A stretch of DNA of 40,251 nt from contig NZ_FRFF01000105.1 of assembly GCF_900143625.1 (NCBI RefSeq), forward strand, positions 1-40,251, in the 5' to 3' direction. This document shows positions 32,475 to 38,806 of this stretch, one piece after another. Below the pieces are notes generated by a model. That model was given only the letters and a program-made list of their open reading frames with translations. It ran no database searches and was not told where the DNA came from. This stretch comes from Nocardiopsis sp. JB363. GTDB taxonomy: Bacteria; Actinomycetota; Actinomycetes; Streptosporangiales; Streptosporangiaceae. The position numbers and the translations under genes are program-made. Numbering within the stretch: position 1 is the first letter of the stretch; every line of letters starts with the position of its first letter.

Positions 32475-32508
32475 ATTACTGGATTACTGGAAATAGTAAT
32501 CCAGTAAT
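32475..32508. promoter_or_regulatory. AT-rich 14-bp inverted repeat before the coiled-coil operon
   Basis: ATTACTGGATTACT (32475-32488) and its complement (32495-32508) flank six bases. The left part is also a direct repeat of ATTACTGG (32475-32482, 32483-32490). It lies 100 bases upstream of the coiled-coil gene and next to the rep terminator, in the most AT-rich patch seen. It could be an operator of the operon or a melting element of the origin. Confidence 0.65.
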
Positions 32509-32608
32509 GCTAAGCTGAATCCAACGCAACCATCCCGGCCTCTCCTCCGATCTGGCGAACTCGCCATTTCCGGTGAGAACAATCCGGCCTGACCTCAGGA
32601 GCCGCCCC

Positions 32609-33814
32609 GTGACCGACACCCCGACCCCCACCGATGCCCCCGAGGCCGAACCCGAACACGGCTGGTGGCCGCACCGGTGCGCCTACTGCCCCGGCCGCAT
32701 CGCGCGCACCCGCCCCGAGGGTGCCGGCCGTCCCCCGACCTACTGCTCCGGCCGCTGCCAGAACGACGCCAAGGCCGCCCGCAGCCGCGATAGGAACTCC
32801 CCCGGGCTGCTCGGTACCGTCGCCCGCGCCGAGGAACTCGTGGAGCGCTTGGACCAGGTGGGCGAGGGCATCCGCACTGAGCTGGCCGAACTGTCCTCCC
32901 CCGCCGGGGTCGAGGCCGCCATCGCGGCCGCCCGAGCCGAAGCCCAGGGCGAAGTGGCCCGCGCCGCCCAGGCCACCGAGGCCGCACGTTCCGACGCTGC
33001 CCAGGCCACCGCTCGCGCCGAGTCGGCCGAGGCCGCTCGCGTAGCCGCCGAAGAAGACACCCGAGCAGCCGAGGACACGGCCGAGCGCGCCCTGGCCGAC
33101 CGGGACACCGCGCGCACCGACGCCGAGCGCGCGGCCGCCCAGGCCGCAGCCGACGCCGAACGCCGCCAGGCCACCGAGCAGGACGCGGCCGCCGCACGGC
33201 AGGAAACCGAGGAACAGCGTCACGCGGCCCAGACCGCTACCCGCCAGGCCCAAGAGGAGGCCGAGCGGCGCCGCCAAGCCGAGGAAGCGGCCTCCCGTGC
33301 CCACGCGGCCGAGGCCACCGCACGGGAGGACGCAGCCACCGCCCGCGCCCAAGCTGTTGCCGAGGCCCAGCGCCGCGAACAAGCCGAGCACGACCGGGAC
33401 GCCGCCCTGGACCGCACCCGTCAGGCCGAGGACGACCTGCGCGCCGCCGAGTCTCAGTGCGCCCAGGCCCAGCGTGACTACCGCACCGCCCGGGAAGAGG
33501 CCACCACCACTCGCGCCCAGGCCGACCAGGCCAAGGCGGGCGCCACCGCGGCTACCGAACGTGCCGAAGCGGCCGAGTCCGAGGTCGAGCGGCTACGCCG
33601 CGCCCTGACCGACATCGAGGAGAACGCGGCCGTGGCCACGGTCCGCGCCGAGACGGCCGAGTCCGAACGCGACCGGGAGGCCGCCCGCGCCACCCGAGCC
33701 GAGCACCGCACCGAACGCCTGGAGGAGCGCCTCCAGCGCGCCGAGGAACGCACCGACCGGCTCCAAGACCGCCTGGACACCATCACCACGAACACCTCGG
33801 AGGACCAGCAGTGA
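32609..33814 (+). CDS. Zinc-finger coiled-coil protein (KfrA-like organisation)
   Basis: GTG 32609 is preferred because CAGGAG lies seven bases upstream; 32573 has no ribosome site. Length 401 aa. Residues 20-55 hold a small zinc site (CAYC...CSGRC) in a GRPPTYCSGRCQNDAKAAR context, used by many actinobacterial DNA-associated proteins. Residues 60-400 are one long alanine/glutamate/arginine coiled coil with hardly any break. A DNA-binding head plus a long coiled coil recalls KfrA of IncP plasmids, which binds its own operator and aids partition, but the head here is a zinc finger rather than a helix-turn-helix. First gene of a four-gene operon, with the 32475-32508 palindrome upstream. Confidence 0.75.
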   Translation: MTDTPTPTDAPEAEPEHGWWPHRCAYCPGRIARTRPEGAGRPPTYCSGRCQNDAKAARSRDRNSPGLLGTVARAEELVERLDQVGEGIRTELAELSSPAGVEAAIAAARAEAQGEVARAAQATEAARSDAAQATARAESAEAARVAAEEDTRAAEDTAERALADRDTARTDAERAAAQAAADAERRQATEQDAAAARQETEEQRHAAQTATRQAQEEAERRRQAEEAASRAHAAEATAREDAATARAQAVAEAQRREQAEHDRDAALDRTRQAEDDLRAAESQCAQAQRDYRTAREEATTTRAQADQAKAGATAATERAEAAESEVERLRRALTDIEENAAVATVRAETAESERDREAARATRAEHRTERLEERLQRAEERTDRLQDRLDTITTNTSEDQQ

Positions 33815-34332
33815 ACGCAGTGGACACCGCCCAGCAGCGGATGGCTCAGCTCGTCGATCAGCTGGACCAACTGGAGCAGGAGCACCTGGAGGTGCCCACC
33901 CTGCCCGGCGACCCCCGGGAGCAGGAGGTCCAGGAGTTCAAAGGACTCCGTGCGCGCTTGGGCGAGAAGCTCCACCGGCATCACAAGGACCTTGCCCAGC
34001 AGATGGACACCGACCGGCTCCTGGAACAGCTGAAACAGGTGGCGCCGCCGACGACCTACGCCGAGCGCGTCGTGGCGTGGGTGTACATCTACGCCTTGAT
34101 CGACTGTTCGCCGCAGGCGAGCGCGGCATTTCTCCGGTGGGACCAGGACGCCCCACGCGGTGAAGACCGTGATCAGGGCCCTGCCGTCCACATCATCGGC
34201 GCCCTCACCGGCGAGGAACCCGAGATCGACGTTCAGGCTCCGCGCAGGCACCCGCGTCGCGCGGGCGCCGGATGGGTCCTGGCCGTGCTCCTGGCCGTAG
34301 CTGTCGTCGTGACGACTCTGACGTCCACCTGA
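33811..34332 (+). CDS. Tail-anchored unknown protein
   Basis: GTG 33811 overlaps the stop of the coiled-coil gene by four bases. The 173-aa protein has an N-terminal coiled coil (QRMAQLVDQLDQLEQEHLEV), a helical middle (TTYAERVVAWVYIYALIDCS), a short acidic loop, an arginine-rich RRHPRRAGAG, and a single C-terminal membrane helix (WVLAVLLAVAVVVTTL). The bulk therefore faces the cytosol, anchored by its tail. No family is recognised. It may link the coiled-coil protein to the membrane, where the next gene product also sits. Confidence 0.7.
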   Translation: MNAVDTAQQRMAQLVDQLDQLEQEHLEVPTLPGDPREQEVQEFKGLRARLGEKLHRHHKDLAQQMDTDRLLEQLKQVAPPTTYAERVVAWVYIYALIDCSPQASAAFLRWDQDAPRGEDRDQGPAVHIIGALTGEEPEIDVQAPRRHPRRAGAGWVLAVLLAVAVVVTTLTST

Positions 34333-34373
34333 CCCGCAGGCCCCGAACACCACTCCCATGGAGGAGATGACCC

Positions 34374-34967
34374 GTGACGACCCAACCCCCCACGACGTCT
34401 GCGAAGCCGGAGTCCGTCCTGGACAGCTCCGTGTCCGCTCCGGACACCACGGTGTCCGAAGCGGACGCGGAGACCGAGGCCCCGCCCGCGCAGCGTTCCA
34501 CCCCGGACACGGCCCTGCCGGAGGCTGCGGCCGCCGACGCTGCCACCGATCTCGCGCGCACCGACGCCACCAACACCACGCTCGCGACGTTGTCGGGCGT
34601 GCTGTTGACCGTGCTCACCGCTGGGGCTGGACTCACCACCGGTGACGGCTCCTATCCCACCCTCGCCTTGGTCGCCATGGGTACGGCCGCCGCCCTCCTG
34701 GCCGCCGCGCTGGTCGTGCTCACCACCGCCATGTGGCCCCGCCGGGGCGGGGACGGAGGCGTGCCGCACTACGCCACCCACACCCCCGACACCCTGCTCG
34801 CCGAACTCACCGAGTCCGTCACTGCCCGGTGGCATGCCGAGCGCGCCGTGGCCAAAGCGCGGATCGCGACCCGCAAGCACATCGCCCAGCGGGTGGCCGG
34901 GGCGGCCCTGGCCGCAGCCGGGGTCCTGCTCGCGGTGGCCACGATCCTGACCCTGGCCACCGGATGA
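34374..34967 (+). CDS. Pycsar-effector-like membrane protein (PycTM/DUF5706-like)
   Basis: From GTG 34374, with GGAGGAGA six bases upstream, 197 aa. Residues 1-65 are a disordered Ser/Thr/Asp linker containing four 7-residue repeats (ESVLDSS, VSAPDTT, VSEADAE, RSTPDTA). Then come two membrane helices (TLSGVLLTVLTAGAGL and LVAMGTAAALLAAALVVLTT), a cytosolic loop GVPHYATHTPDTLLAELTE, a helix of RHAERAVAKARIATRKHIAQ type, and a final membrane helix. The loop and its spacing match the PycTM effector family, which permeabilises the membrane on binding cyclic pyrimidine nucleotides. No cyclase gene was seen here. Its stop overlaps the HNH gene start. Confidence 0.65.
   Translation: MTTQPPTTSAKPESVLDSSVSAPDTTVSEADAETEAPPAQRSTPDTALPEAAAADAATDLARTDATNTTLATLSGVLLTVLTAGAGLTTGDGSYPTLALVAMGTAAALLAAALVVLTTAMWPRRGGDGGVPHYATHTPDTLLAELTESVTARWHAERAVAKARIATRKHIAQRVAGAALAAAGVLLAVATILTLATG
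34412..34508. repeat. 21-bp-spaced RTCC-N5-GGAY dyads, cluster C
   Basis: Copies begin at 34412, 34433 and 34454, then 34496 (TTCC/GGAC), two steps of 21 later, with one position (34475) lost. They lie within the linker of the Pycsar-effector-like gene. Confidence 0.85.
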
Positions 34968-35563
34968 GCGCCCCCGAACACCACGAGGTCGAGGTCGACC
35001 TGTTCGGCGACCCGATCGCACCCCCGGACCCGGGCGCGGCCACCCGTGGCCGGCGCGGCGCCGTTGCGGCCGCCCAATGGCAGGCATGGCTGAACGACGC
35101 AGACCTCGTCGCCCGCTACCGCGCCAGCATTCACTGGCGCGGACCCTCTGCCTGCGCCTACTGGCTCTCCTCGATCTCCTCCAGCGGGCACGGCAAGTTC
35201 CGTCTCGGCTCGCACACCGACGACTCGCGTCGGGTGGTCACCGCCCACCTGATCGGCTATCAGCTCCACCGCGGAGTCCTTCCCGACGCTCTGGGGGATG
35301 TGGTCATCGGTCACACCTGTGACGAGCCCAGCTGCCAGAACGTTTTTCACATGGAGGTGATCAGCCGCGCGGAGAACGACGCCGACTACCGCCGTAGGAA
35401 GAACCGGTGGCCGCTGTCGGACGTGCGCGGCGCCCAGGGACGCGCTCTCGCCCTACGGGAGGCGATCCGTTCCGCTCTGGACAACGGGAGCGACGTCGAA
35501 TCCGCTTTGGGCGAGGCGAACGCGGCCGGCCGTCCGCATCCGCCCGCCGACACGTTGTTCTGA
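34964..35563 (+). CDS. HNH endonuclease-like protein
   Basis: ATG 34964 overlaps the previous stop (ATGA). The 199-aa protein has a central HNH_3-type region: CAYWLSSISSSGHGKFRLG, then VVTAHLIGYQLHRGVLPD (the first conserved histidine), then VIGHTCDEPSCQNVFHMEVISRAEN, where the C-D-x-P-x-C-x-N and H-M form the beta-beta-alpha metal site. Such nucleases occur in phages, homing elements and defence modules. It closes the operon with the membrane protein. The C-terminal 45 residues are helical. One RTCC-N5-GGAY copy (35470) lies in its 3' part. Confidence 0.8.
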   Translation: MSAPEHHEVEVDLFGDPIAPPDPGAATRGRRGAVAAAQWQAWLNDADLVARYRASIHWRGPSACAYWLSSISSSGHGKFRLGSHTDDSRRVVTAHLIGYQLHRGVLPDALGDVVIGHTCDEPSCQNVFHMEVISRAENDADYRRRKNRWPLSDVRGAQGRALALREAIRSALDNGSDVESALGEANAAGRPHPPADTLF

Positions 35564-35569
35564 CACCCG

Positions 35570-35607
35570 CCGTCCGGTTCGGATGAGACCTCATCCGAAC
35601 CGGACGG
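35570..35607. terminator. Bidirectional hairpin behind the HNH gene
   Basis: A perfect 18-bp stem (35570-35587 with 35590-35607) between the stops of the HNH gene and the convergent gene at 35652. It is built from two RTCC-N5-GGAY dyads facing each other, so it may be a terminator, a protein site, or both. Confidence 0.65.
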
Positions 35608-35647
35608 GTCTGCGTCCGTACCGGACACGACACCATCCGGCACGGAC
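35572..35647. repeat. 21-bp-spaced RTCC-N5-GGAY dyads, cluster D (non-coding)
   Basis: Copies begin at 35572, 35593, 35614 and 35635, all exactly 21 bp apart, in the gap between two convergent genes. No coding constraint applies here, which argues that the DNA motif itself matters. Confidence 0.88.
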
Positions 35648-35651
35648 GCCG

Positions 35652-35945
35652 TCAGCCGGCACGCTCGGACAGCTCCGACCGCAACCGCTCAGCGAGCCGA
35701 ACCGTGGCCGGGTCGACCTCGCGGTCAGAGAGCGCGGCCAGCGCCGCGCTCTGATCGAGCAGCTCCAAGACCACCGAAGCCTCCTCCGCAGTCAGCGCCA
35801 GGAGCGGAGCGGCCCCCACCAGACGGGCCAGACCCGGCCCGAGGACGCCTTCCTCCGGCGTCGAACCCAGGTTCAACCCGCGCGAACGCCGAGGCCCTGT
35901 GCCCATCCCCCCAACGCCCAGCGAGCGCCGCGTGCCCTCATTCAT
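35652..35945 (-). CDS. Small unknown protein, 97 aa
   Basis: Taken from ATG 35945 (ATG 35957 is in frame; neither has a strong ribosome site). The N-terminus is glycine/arginine-rich (NEGTRRSLGVGGMGTGPRRS). The C-terminal half is a helical domain (AEEASVVLELLDQSAALAAL, then DPATVRLAERLRSELSERAG). No family is recognised. It lies between the HNH operon (convergent) and the original end of the NERD gene, downstream of that gene's terminator. Confidence 0.55.
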   Translation of the reverse strand: MNEGTRRSLGVGGMGTGPRRSRGLNLGSTPEEGVLGPGLARLVGAAPLLALTAEEASVVLELLDQSAALAALSDREVDPATVRLAERLRSELSERAG

Positions 35946-35971
35946 GGAGCCCAGCATCCCAGCGCACACAA

Positions 35972-36004
35972 CGACGGCGGTCCCCTTTACGGAGACCGCC
36001 GTCG
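35972..36004. terminator. Hairpin behind the original end of the NERD gene
   Basis: CGACGGCGGTC / GACCGCCGTCG (35972-35982 with 35994-36004), 14 bases past the ancestral NERD stop on the minus strand. After the insertion it no longer follows the coding region. Confidence 0.65.
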
Positions 36005-36017
36005 AAGTGGTTCTGGC

Positions 36018-36052
36018 TCAGCGCTGGACGTAGGCGGGGAACACCCGCTCGC
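36018..36052 (-). pseudogene. Detached original 3' end of the NERD gene
   Basis: If the transposon and one ATGCC copy are removed, the minus-strand frame of the NERD gene continues through this stretch as ...CERVFPAYVQR and stops at TGA (36020-36018). A hairpin at 35972-36004 then follows as its probable terminator. The continuity of frame across the two transposon flanks is strong evidence for the insertion event. Confidence 0.85.
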
Positions 36053-36057
36053 ATGCC
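36053..36057. repeat. 5-bp target site duplication (left)
   Basis: ATGCC directly flanks the left terminal repeat and matches 2356-2360. Confidence 0.9.
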
Positions 36058-36109
36058 GGCCCAGTTCTCCCGAAGCTACGGTGAGCCGCAAAGTAACCCG
36101 TGAGTAGCT
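36058..36109 (+). repeat. Transposon terminal inverted repeat (left)
   Basis: This is the left 52-bp terminal repeat, beginning GGCCCAGTTCTCCCGAAGC at 36058. It matches 2304-2355 in inverted orientation with two mismatches. Confidence 0.93.
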
Positions 36110-36113
36110 TCGT

Positions 36114-36686
36114 GTGTCTGTCCTAACGGTGGGAGAACACGAGCTCAAGGTTCGCGAACTCAGGCTGCTCGGCACGCTGGTGTGGTGGAATCGGCTCATG
36201 AGCGATGAGCGTGGCTCCCTCTGGGGAATCCAGACACTGCCCCCCTACGCCTTCTGGCTCACGGGGCCCTACGCGGCCGAGTACTACCGGCGCGGCCCTG
36301 ACTGGGTACAGGGCCGAGTTCGAATCTCGCGCGGGCCGAAGTTCCCTGAGACCTACTTCTTCGACCCCGTGCACGACAACGCCCAGGACCCCGTCATGAC
36401 CACGTGCGGGGGCCATGGCGGCTTCATCGTGCACCAGAGCGAGATCCCCGCGATCCTGGCTGACCTACGATCCGATGCCCGCTCGAAGGTCAAACTTCGA
36501 CGTCTTCCCACATGGGAAGAATTGGTCACGAGCCAGCGCGTGGTGAACGAGTGCCGCCGTCTGGTGCGTCAGCGGGACAAACTGGCCCGCTGGGGGATCG
36601 ATGATCCTGCAAGCCGCGTTCGCCACTGGCCCACGTGGGCCGATCGTCACCCGCAATATGGCCCCGAGGCCCTCGCCGGACGTTGA
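36114..36686 (+). CDS. Transposon passenger gene of unknown function
   Basis: From GTG 36114 (an in-frame TAG lies just upstream; ATG 36198 is an alternative), 190 aa. It begins five bases inside the left terminal repeat, so it may be expressed from outside the element. The sequence is soluble and tryptophan-rich (GTLVWWNRLMSDERGSLWG, YAAEYYRRGPDWVQGRVRIS), with a mid-region TTCGGHGGFIVHQSEIPAIL and a basic helical end. I do not recognise a family. It is the only plus-strand gene in the transposon. Confidence 0.65.
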   Translation: MSVLTVGEHELKVRELRLLGTLVWWNRLMSDERGSLWGIQTLPPYAFWLTGPYAAEYYRRGPDWVQGRVRISRGPKFPETYFFDPVHDNAQDPVMTTCGGHGGFIVHQSEIPAILADLRSDARSKVKLRRLPTWEELVTSQRVVNECRRLVRQRDKLARWGIDDPASRVRHWPTWADRHPQYGPEALAGR

Positions 36687-36691
36687 ACACC

Positions 36692-36740
36692 GGCCCTGCC
36701 CGCCCACCACAGGTGGGTGGGCAGGGGCCTCTTCTCTCTT
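36692..36740. terminator. Bidirectional terminator inside the transposon
   Basis: An imperfect stem of about 17 bp (36692-36708 with 36712-36729, loop ACA) followed by CTTCTCTCTTTG. It separates the unknown passenger gene from the convergent tnpR. Confidence 0.7.
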
Positions 36741-36796
36741 TGCGCCTTCTCAACAGGTGAGAGGCCGCGGTGAGCAGGCGGAGCAACGGCTGGAGG

Positions 36797-37444
36797 TCAC
36801 GGGCTCTCTGCCAGTTCGGTCCGGCGACCGGACAGCTCCGGTACGTGCTTGTACAGGGTCGACCTGCTCACCCCGAGCAGGCGGGCGATGGAGGTCACGG
36901 AGTTGTCGGGGCGGCTCAGCAGGTCGCGGGCGTGGCGGACCTGCTCCGGCGTCATCGCGGGGGGCCGCCCCAGGCGTTTCCCAGCGGCGCGGGCGGCGTC
37001 GAGTCCTTCGTGGGTGCCTTCGACGATGAGTTCGCGGATGAACTCGGCCAGGGCGGCGAAGACGTGGAAGACCAGGCGCCCGCCGGGGGTGGTGGTGTCC
37101 AGGGCCTCGTGCAGAGAGCGGAAGCCGATCCCGTTCCGGCGCAGATCGCCGACCAGGGTGATCAGGTCCTGGAGTGAGCGGGCGAGCCGGTCCAGGGCGG
37201 GCACGACGAGGGTGTCGCCGGGACGCAGGTAGGCCAAGCACGCTTTCAGCTCGGGGCGCTGAGCGTTCTTCCCCGACTTCTTGTCGGCGAAGACCTTGGC
37301 ACACCCGGCTGCTTCGAGGGCGCGGAGCTGGCGGTCGAGCTTTTGGTCGCGGGTGGAGACGCGGGCGTAGCCGATCAGTGCCCCGCCGCCGGCCGCCGGT
37401 GCGGGGGCGAGGGGGTCCTCGGGAAGCGCGAGGGTGGTGTCCAT
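36797..37444 (-). CDS. tnpR: Serine resolvase TnpR
   Basis: A 215-aa protein from ATG 37444. The resolvase catalytic domain starts with LIGYARVSTRDQ, where S30 is the nucleophile, followed by the conserved DRLARSLQDLI with its arginines, and GGRLVFHVFAALAEFIRELI before the long helix. The C-terminal helix-turn-helix is TSIARLLGVSRSTLYKHVPE. It has about 20 extra residues before the usual start. It resolves cointegrates made by TnpA at the res site just upstream (37452-37593). Distance and order match the classical Tn3 arrangement with sites III, II and I running away from tnpR. Confidence 0.95.
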   Translation of the reverse strand: MDTTLALPEDPLAPAPAAGGGALIGYARVSTRDQKLDRQLRALEAAGCAKVFADKKSGKNAQRPELKACLAYLRPGDTLVVPALDRLARSLQDLITLVGDLRRNGIGFRSLHEALDTTTPGGRLVFHVFAALAEFIRELIVEGTHEGLDAARAAGKRLGRPPAMTPEQVRHARDLLSRPDNSVTSIARLLGVSRSTLYKHVPELSGRRTELAESP

Positions 37445-37451
37445 CCCTCAA

Positions 37452-37593
37452 GTGTACGAAAAAGGGTTGTCTTGGAGTAGATGAACAGTTCGACTTCTCA
37501 ACACGTTTTTCCGACACTTCCAGGCCCGGTTCAGCGCCCTCCGGAGCCGCTCGGAGCACCTGTCCGAGAAACGATCGTTTCTCGGACAGGTGA
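37452..37593. other. res site for TnpR (subsites III, II, I)
   Basis: Subsite I is within a perfect 36-bp palindrome, 37558-37593; its inner 28 bp (37562-37589) start TGTCCGAG and end CTCGGACA, the exact length of resolvase site I. Half-site-like pieces TGTACGAAAA (from 37453) and CGTTTTTCCGACA (37505-37517) mark sites III and II. Crossover is expected at the centre, 37575/37576. Confidence 0.8.
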
Positions 37594-37616
37594 TCTTCGG
37601 GTGGAGAAGCTCTGGT

Positions 37617-38795
37617 TCACCGCCCCTGGTGGATCGGCGCGAGCTCTTGGCGCAGGTCCACCACTGACACCCCCTCGGGGCCTTCCACCGATCCCTTGCC
37701 GAAGCGCACCCACAGGGGCAGGGCGCCGGCGTCGCGGGCGAAGGCCAGCTTGGCGGCCGAGGAACGGTTGGGAGCGGAATCGATCTCGACCACGACCGTG
37801 ACGAAGACCGGGTGCCACAGCACCACGTCCAGGCGCCCGTAGCGCTGGGCTCCCGGCGGCAGGACGGGCAGTCCCAGCTCGCGCCAGACACGGGCCTGCC
37901 CCAGTTCGGCGGGGTAGAACTCGTCGGCCCACGCGCTGATCTGGCGGGTCAGGGCGGTGGTCAGTCGTGCGGTGGAGTACGCGCCGTCCTCGACCTCGTG
38001 GTCGGCCACAGCGGCGCGGACCCAGCCGGTGAGCCAGGCACGGAACCGTTCGGCGGCCTGGTCGACCTCTTCTGTGGGCGCGGGGCGAGGAGATCGGCCG
38101 GTGAGGTGGTGCAGCCAGCCCTGGGCCCAGTGGCCCCGGCCCACCACGTTGATGACCCCGTCGGTGGCCGCGGCCCGGCCCGCCTCGGCCTTGGTCGGCA
38201 CCAGGTGTTGAGCCCGCTCGGAGATCATGCCCAGCACCTGGTCCACACGGCCGGTCTTGTCCATGATCTGTTCGGCGGCCAGGGCGCCCTGGAGGTGCTT
38301 GGCCGCCCACCACCGCCACTCGGCCACCAGCGGAGCCGGAGCCTCCTGTTCGACGTCGATGTCGTCGAGCATCTCGCGGGCCCGCCCGGCGAACCCGCGC
38401 GCCGCAGCACCGAGTTCGGCCTTCAGGCGCCCTTCGTTGGCCTTCCACCAGGCGTTCTGGCAGGGCCAGCACCGTTGGTGGCCCTTGCCCGCGGCGTTGG
38501 TGGTGATCATCTCGGTGTGCCCGCACCCGGGGTAGGTGTGACGGACCCGGTAGCCGGTGCACTCACGGCAGGCGCCCACGTCCCCGTTCTTCCACTTGGG
38601 CAGGGAGGTGCGGGTGGAGATCCGGTCGATCCACTCATGGCCTTGGGCGCACTTCCACCACACCTCGATGGGGCTGGAGGGCGGCACGGTCATCGGGTCC
38701 AGGCCGCTGTCGGCGTTGCGCTCGAAGTGCCAGGTCGCGGTGACTTCGGGTGGCAGCGTGCCCACCGGGCGCGCACCTTCCTCGGTGGATGACAT
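37617..38795 (-). CDS. Transposon passenger: zinc-ribbon protein with nuclease-like C-terminus
   Basis: A 392-aa protein from ATG 38795. Residues 20-110 hold treble-clef/zinc-ribbon repeats like DUF4379: TWHFERNADSGLDPMTVPPS, WKCAQGHEW, CRECTGYR, CGHTEM, CWPCQNAWW. The middle is helical (SERAQHLVPTKAEAGRAAA). Residues 320-390 contain LDVVLWHPVFVTVVVEIDSA, APNRSSAAKLAFARDAG and LPLWVRFGKG. The order D, E-x-D, K and closing strand fits a PD-(D/E)XK or Vsr-like nuclease fold. I infer a DNA-acting passenger, possibly a defence or competition gene. The family name is uncertain. Confidence 0.65.
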   Translation of the reverse strand: MSSTEEGARPVGTLPPEVTATWHFERNADSGLDPMTVPPSSPIEVWWKCAQGHEWIDRISTRTSLPKWKNGDVGACRECTGYRVRHTYPGCGHTEMITTNAAGKGHQRCWPCQNAWWKANEGRLKAELGAAARGFAGRAREMLDDIDVEQEAPAPLVAEWRWWAAKHLQGALAAEQIMDKTGRVDQVLGMISERAQHLVPTKAEAGRAAATDGVINVVGRGHWAQGWLHHLTGRSPRPAPTEEVDQAAERFRAWLTGWVRAAVADHEVEDGAYSTARLTTALTRQISAWADEFYPAELGQARVWRELGLPVLPPGAQRYGRLDVVLWHPVFVTVVVEIDSAPNRSSAAKLAFARDAGALPLWVRFGKGSVEGPEGVSVVDLRQELAPIHQGR

Positions 38796-38806
38796 GGGGT
38801 TCGCTT

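Noticed and set aside
32372..32518. 48-residue frame running through the rep terminator and the AT-rich dyad
   Set aside because: It has no ribosome site, crosses an intrinsic terminator, and its product is low-complexity before the AT-rich part.
34374..34967. Complete Pycsar defence system
   Set aside because: Only an effector-like membrane protein is seen; no pyrimidine cyclase gene was found in the window.
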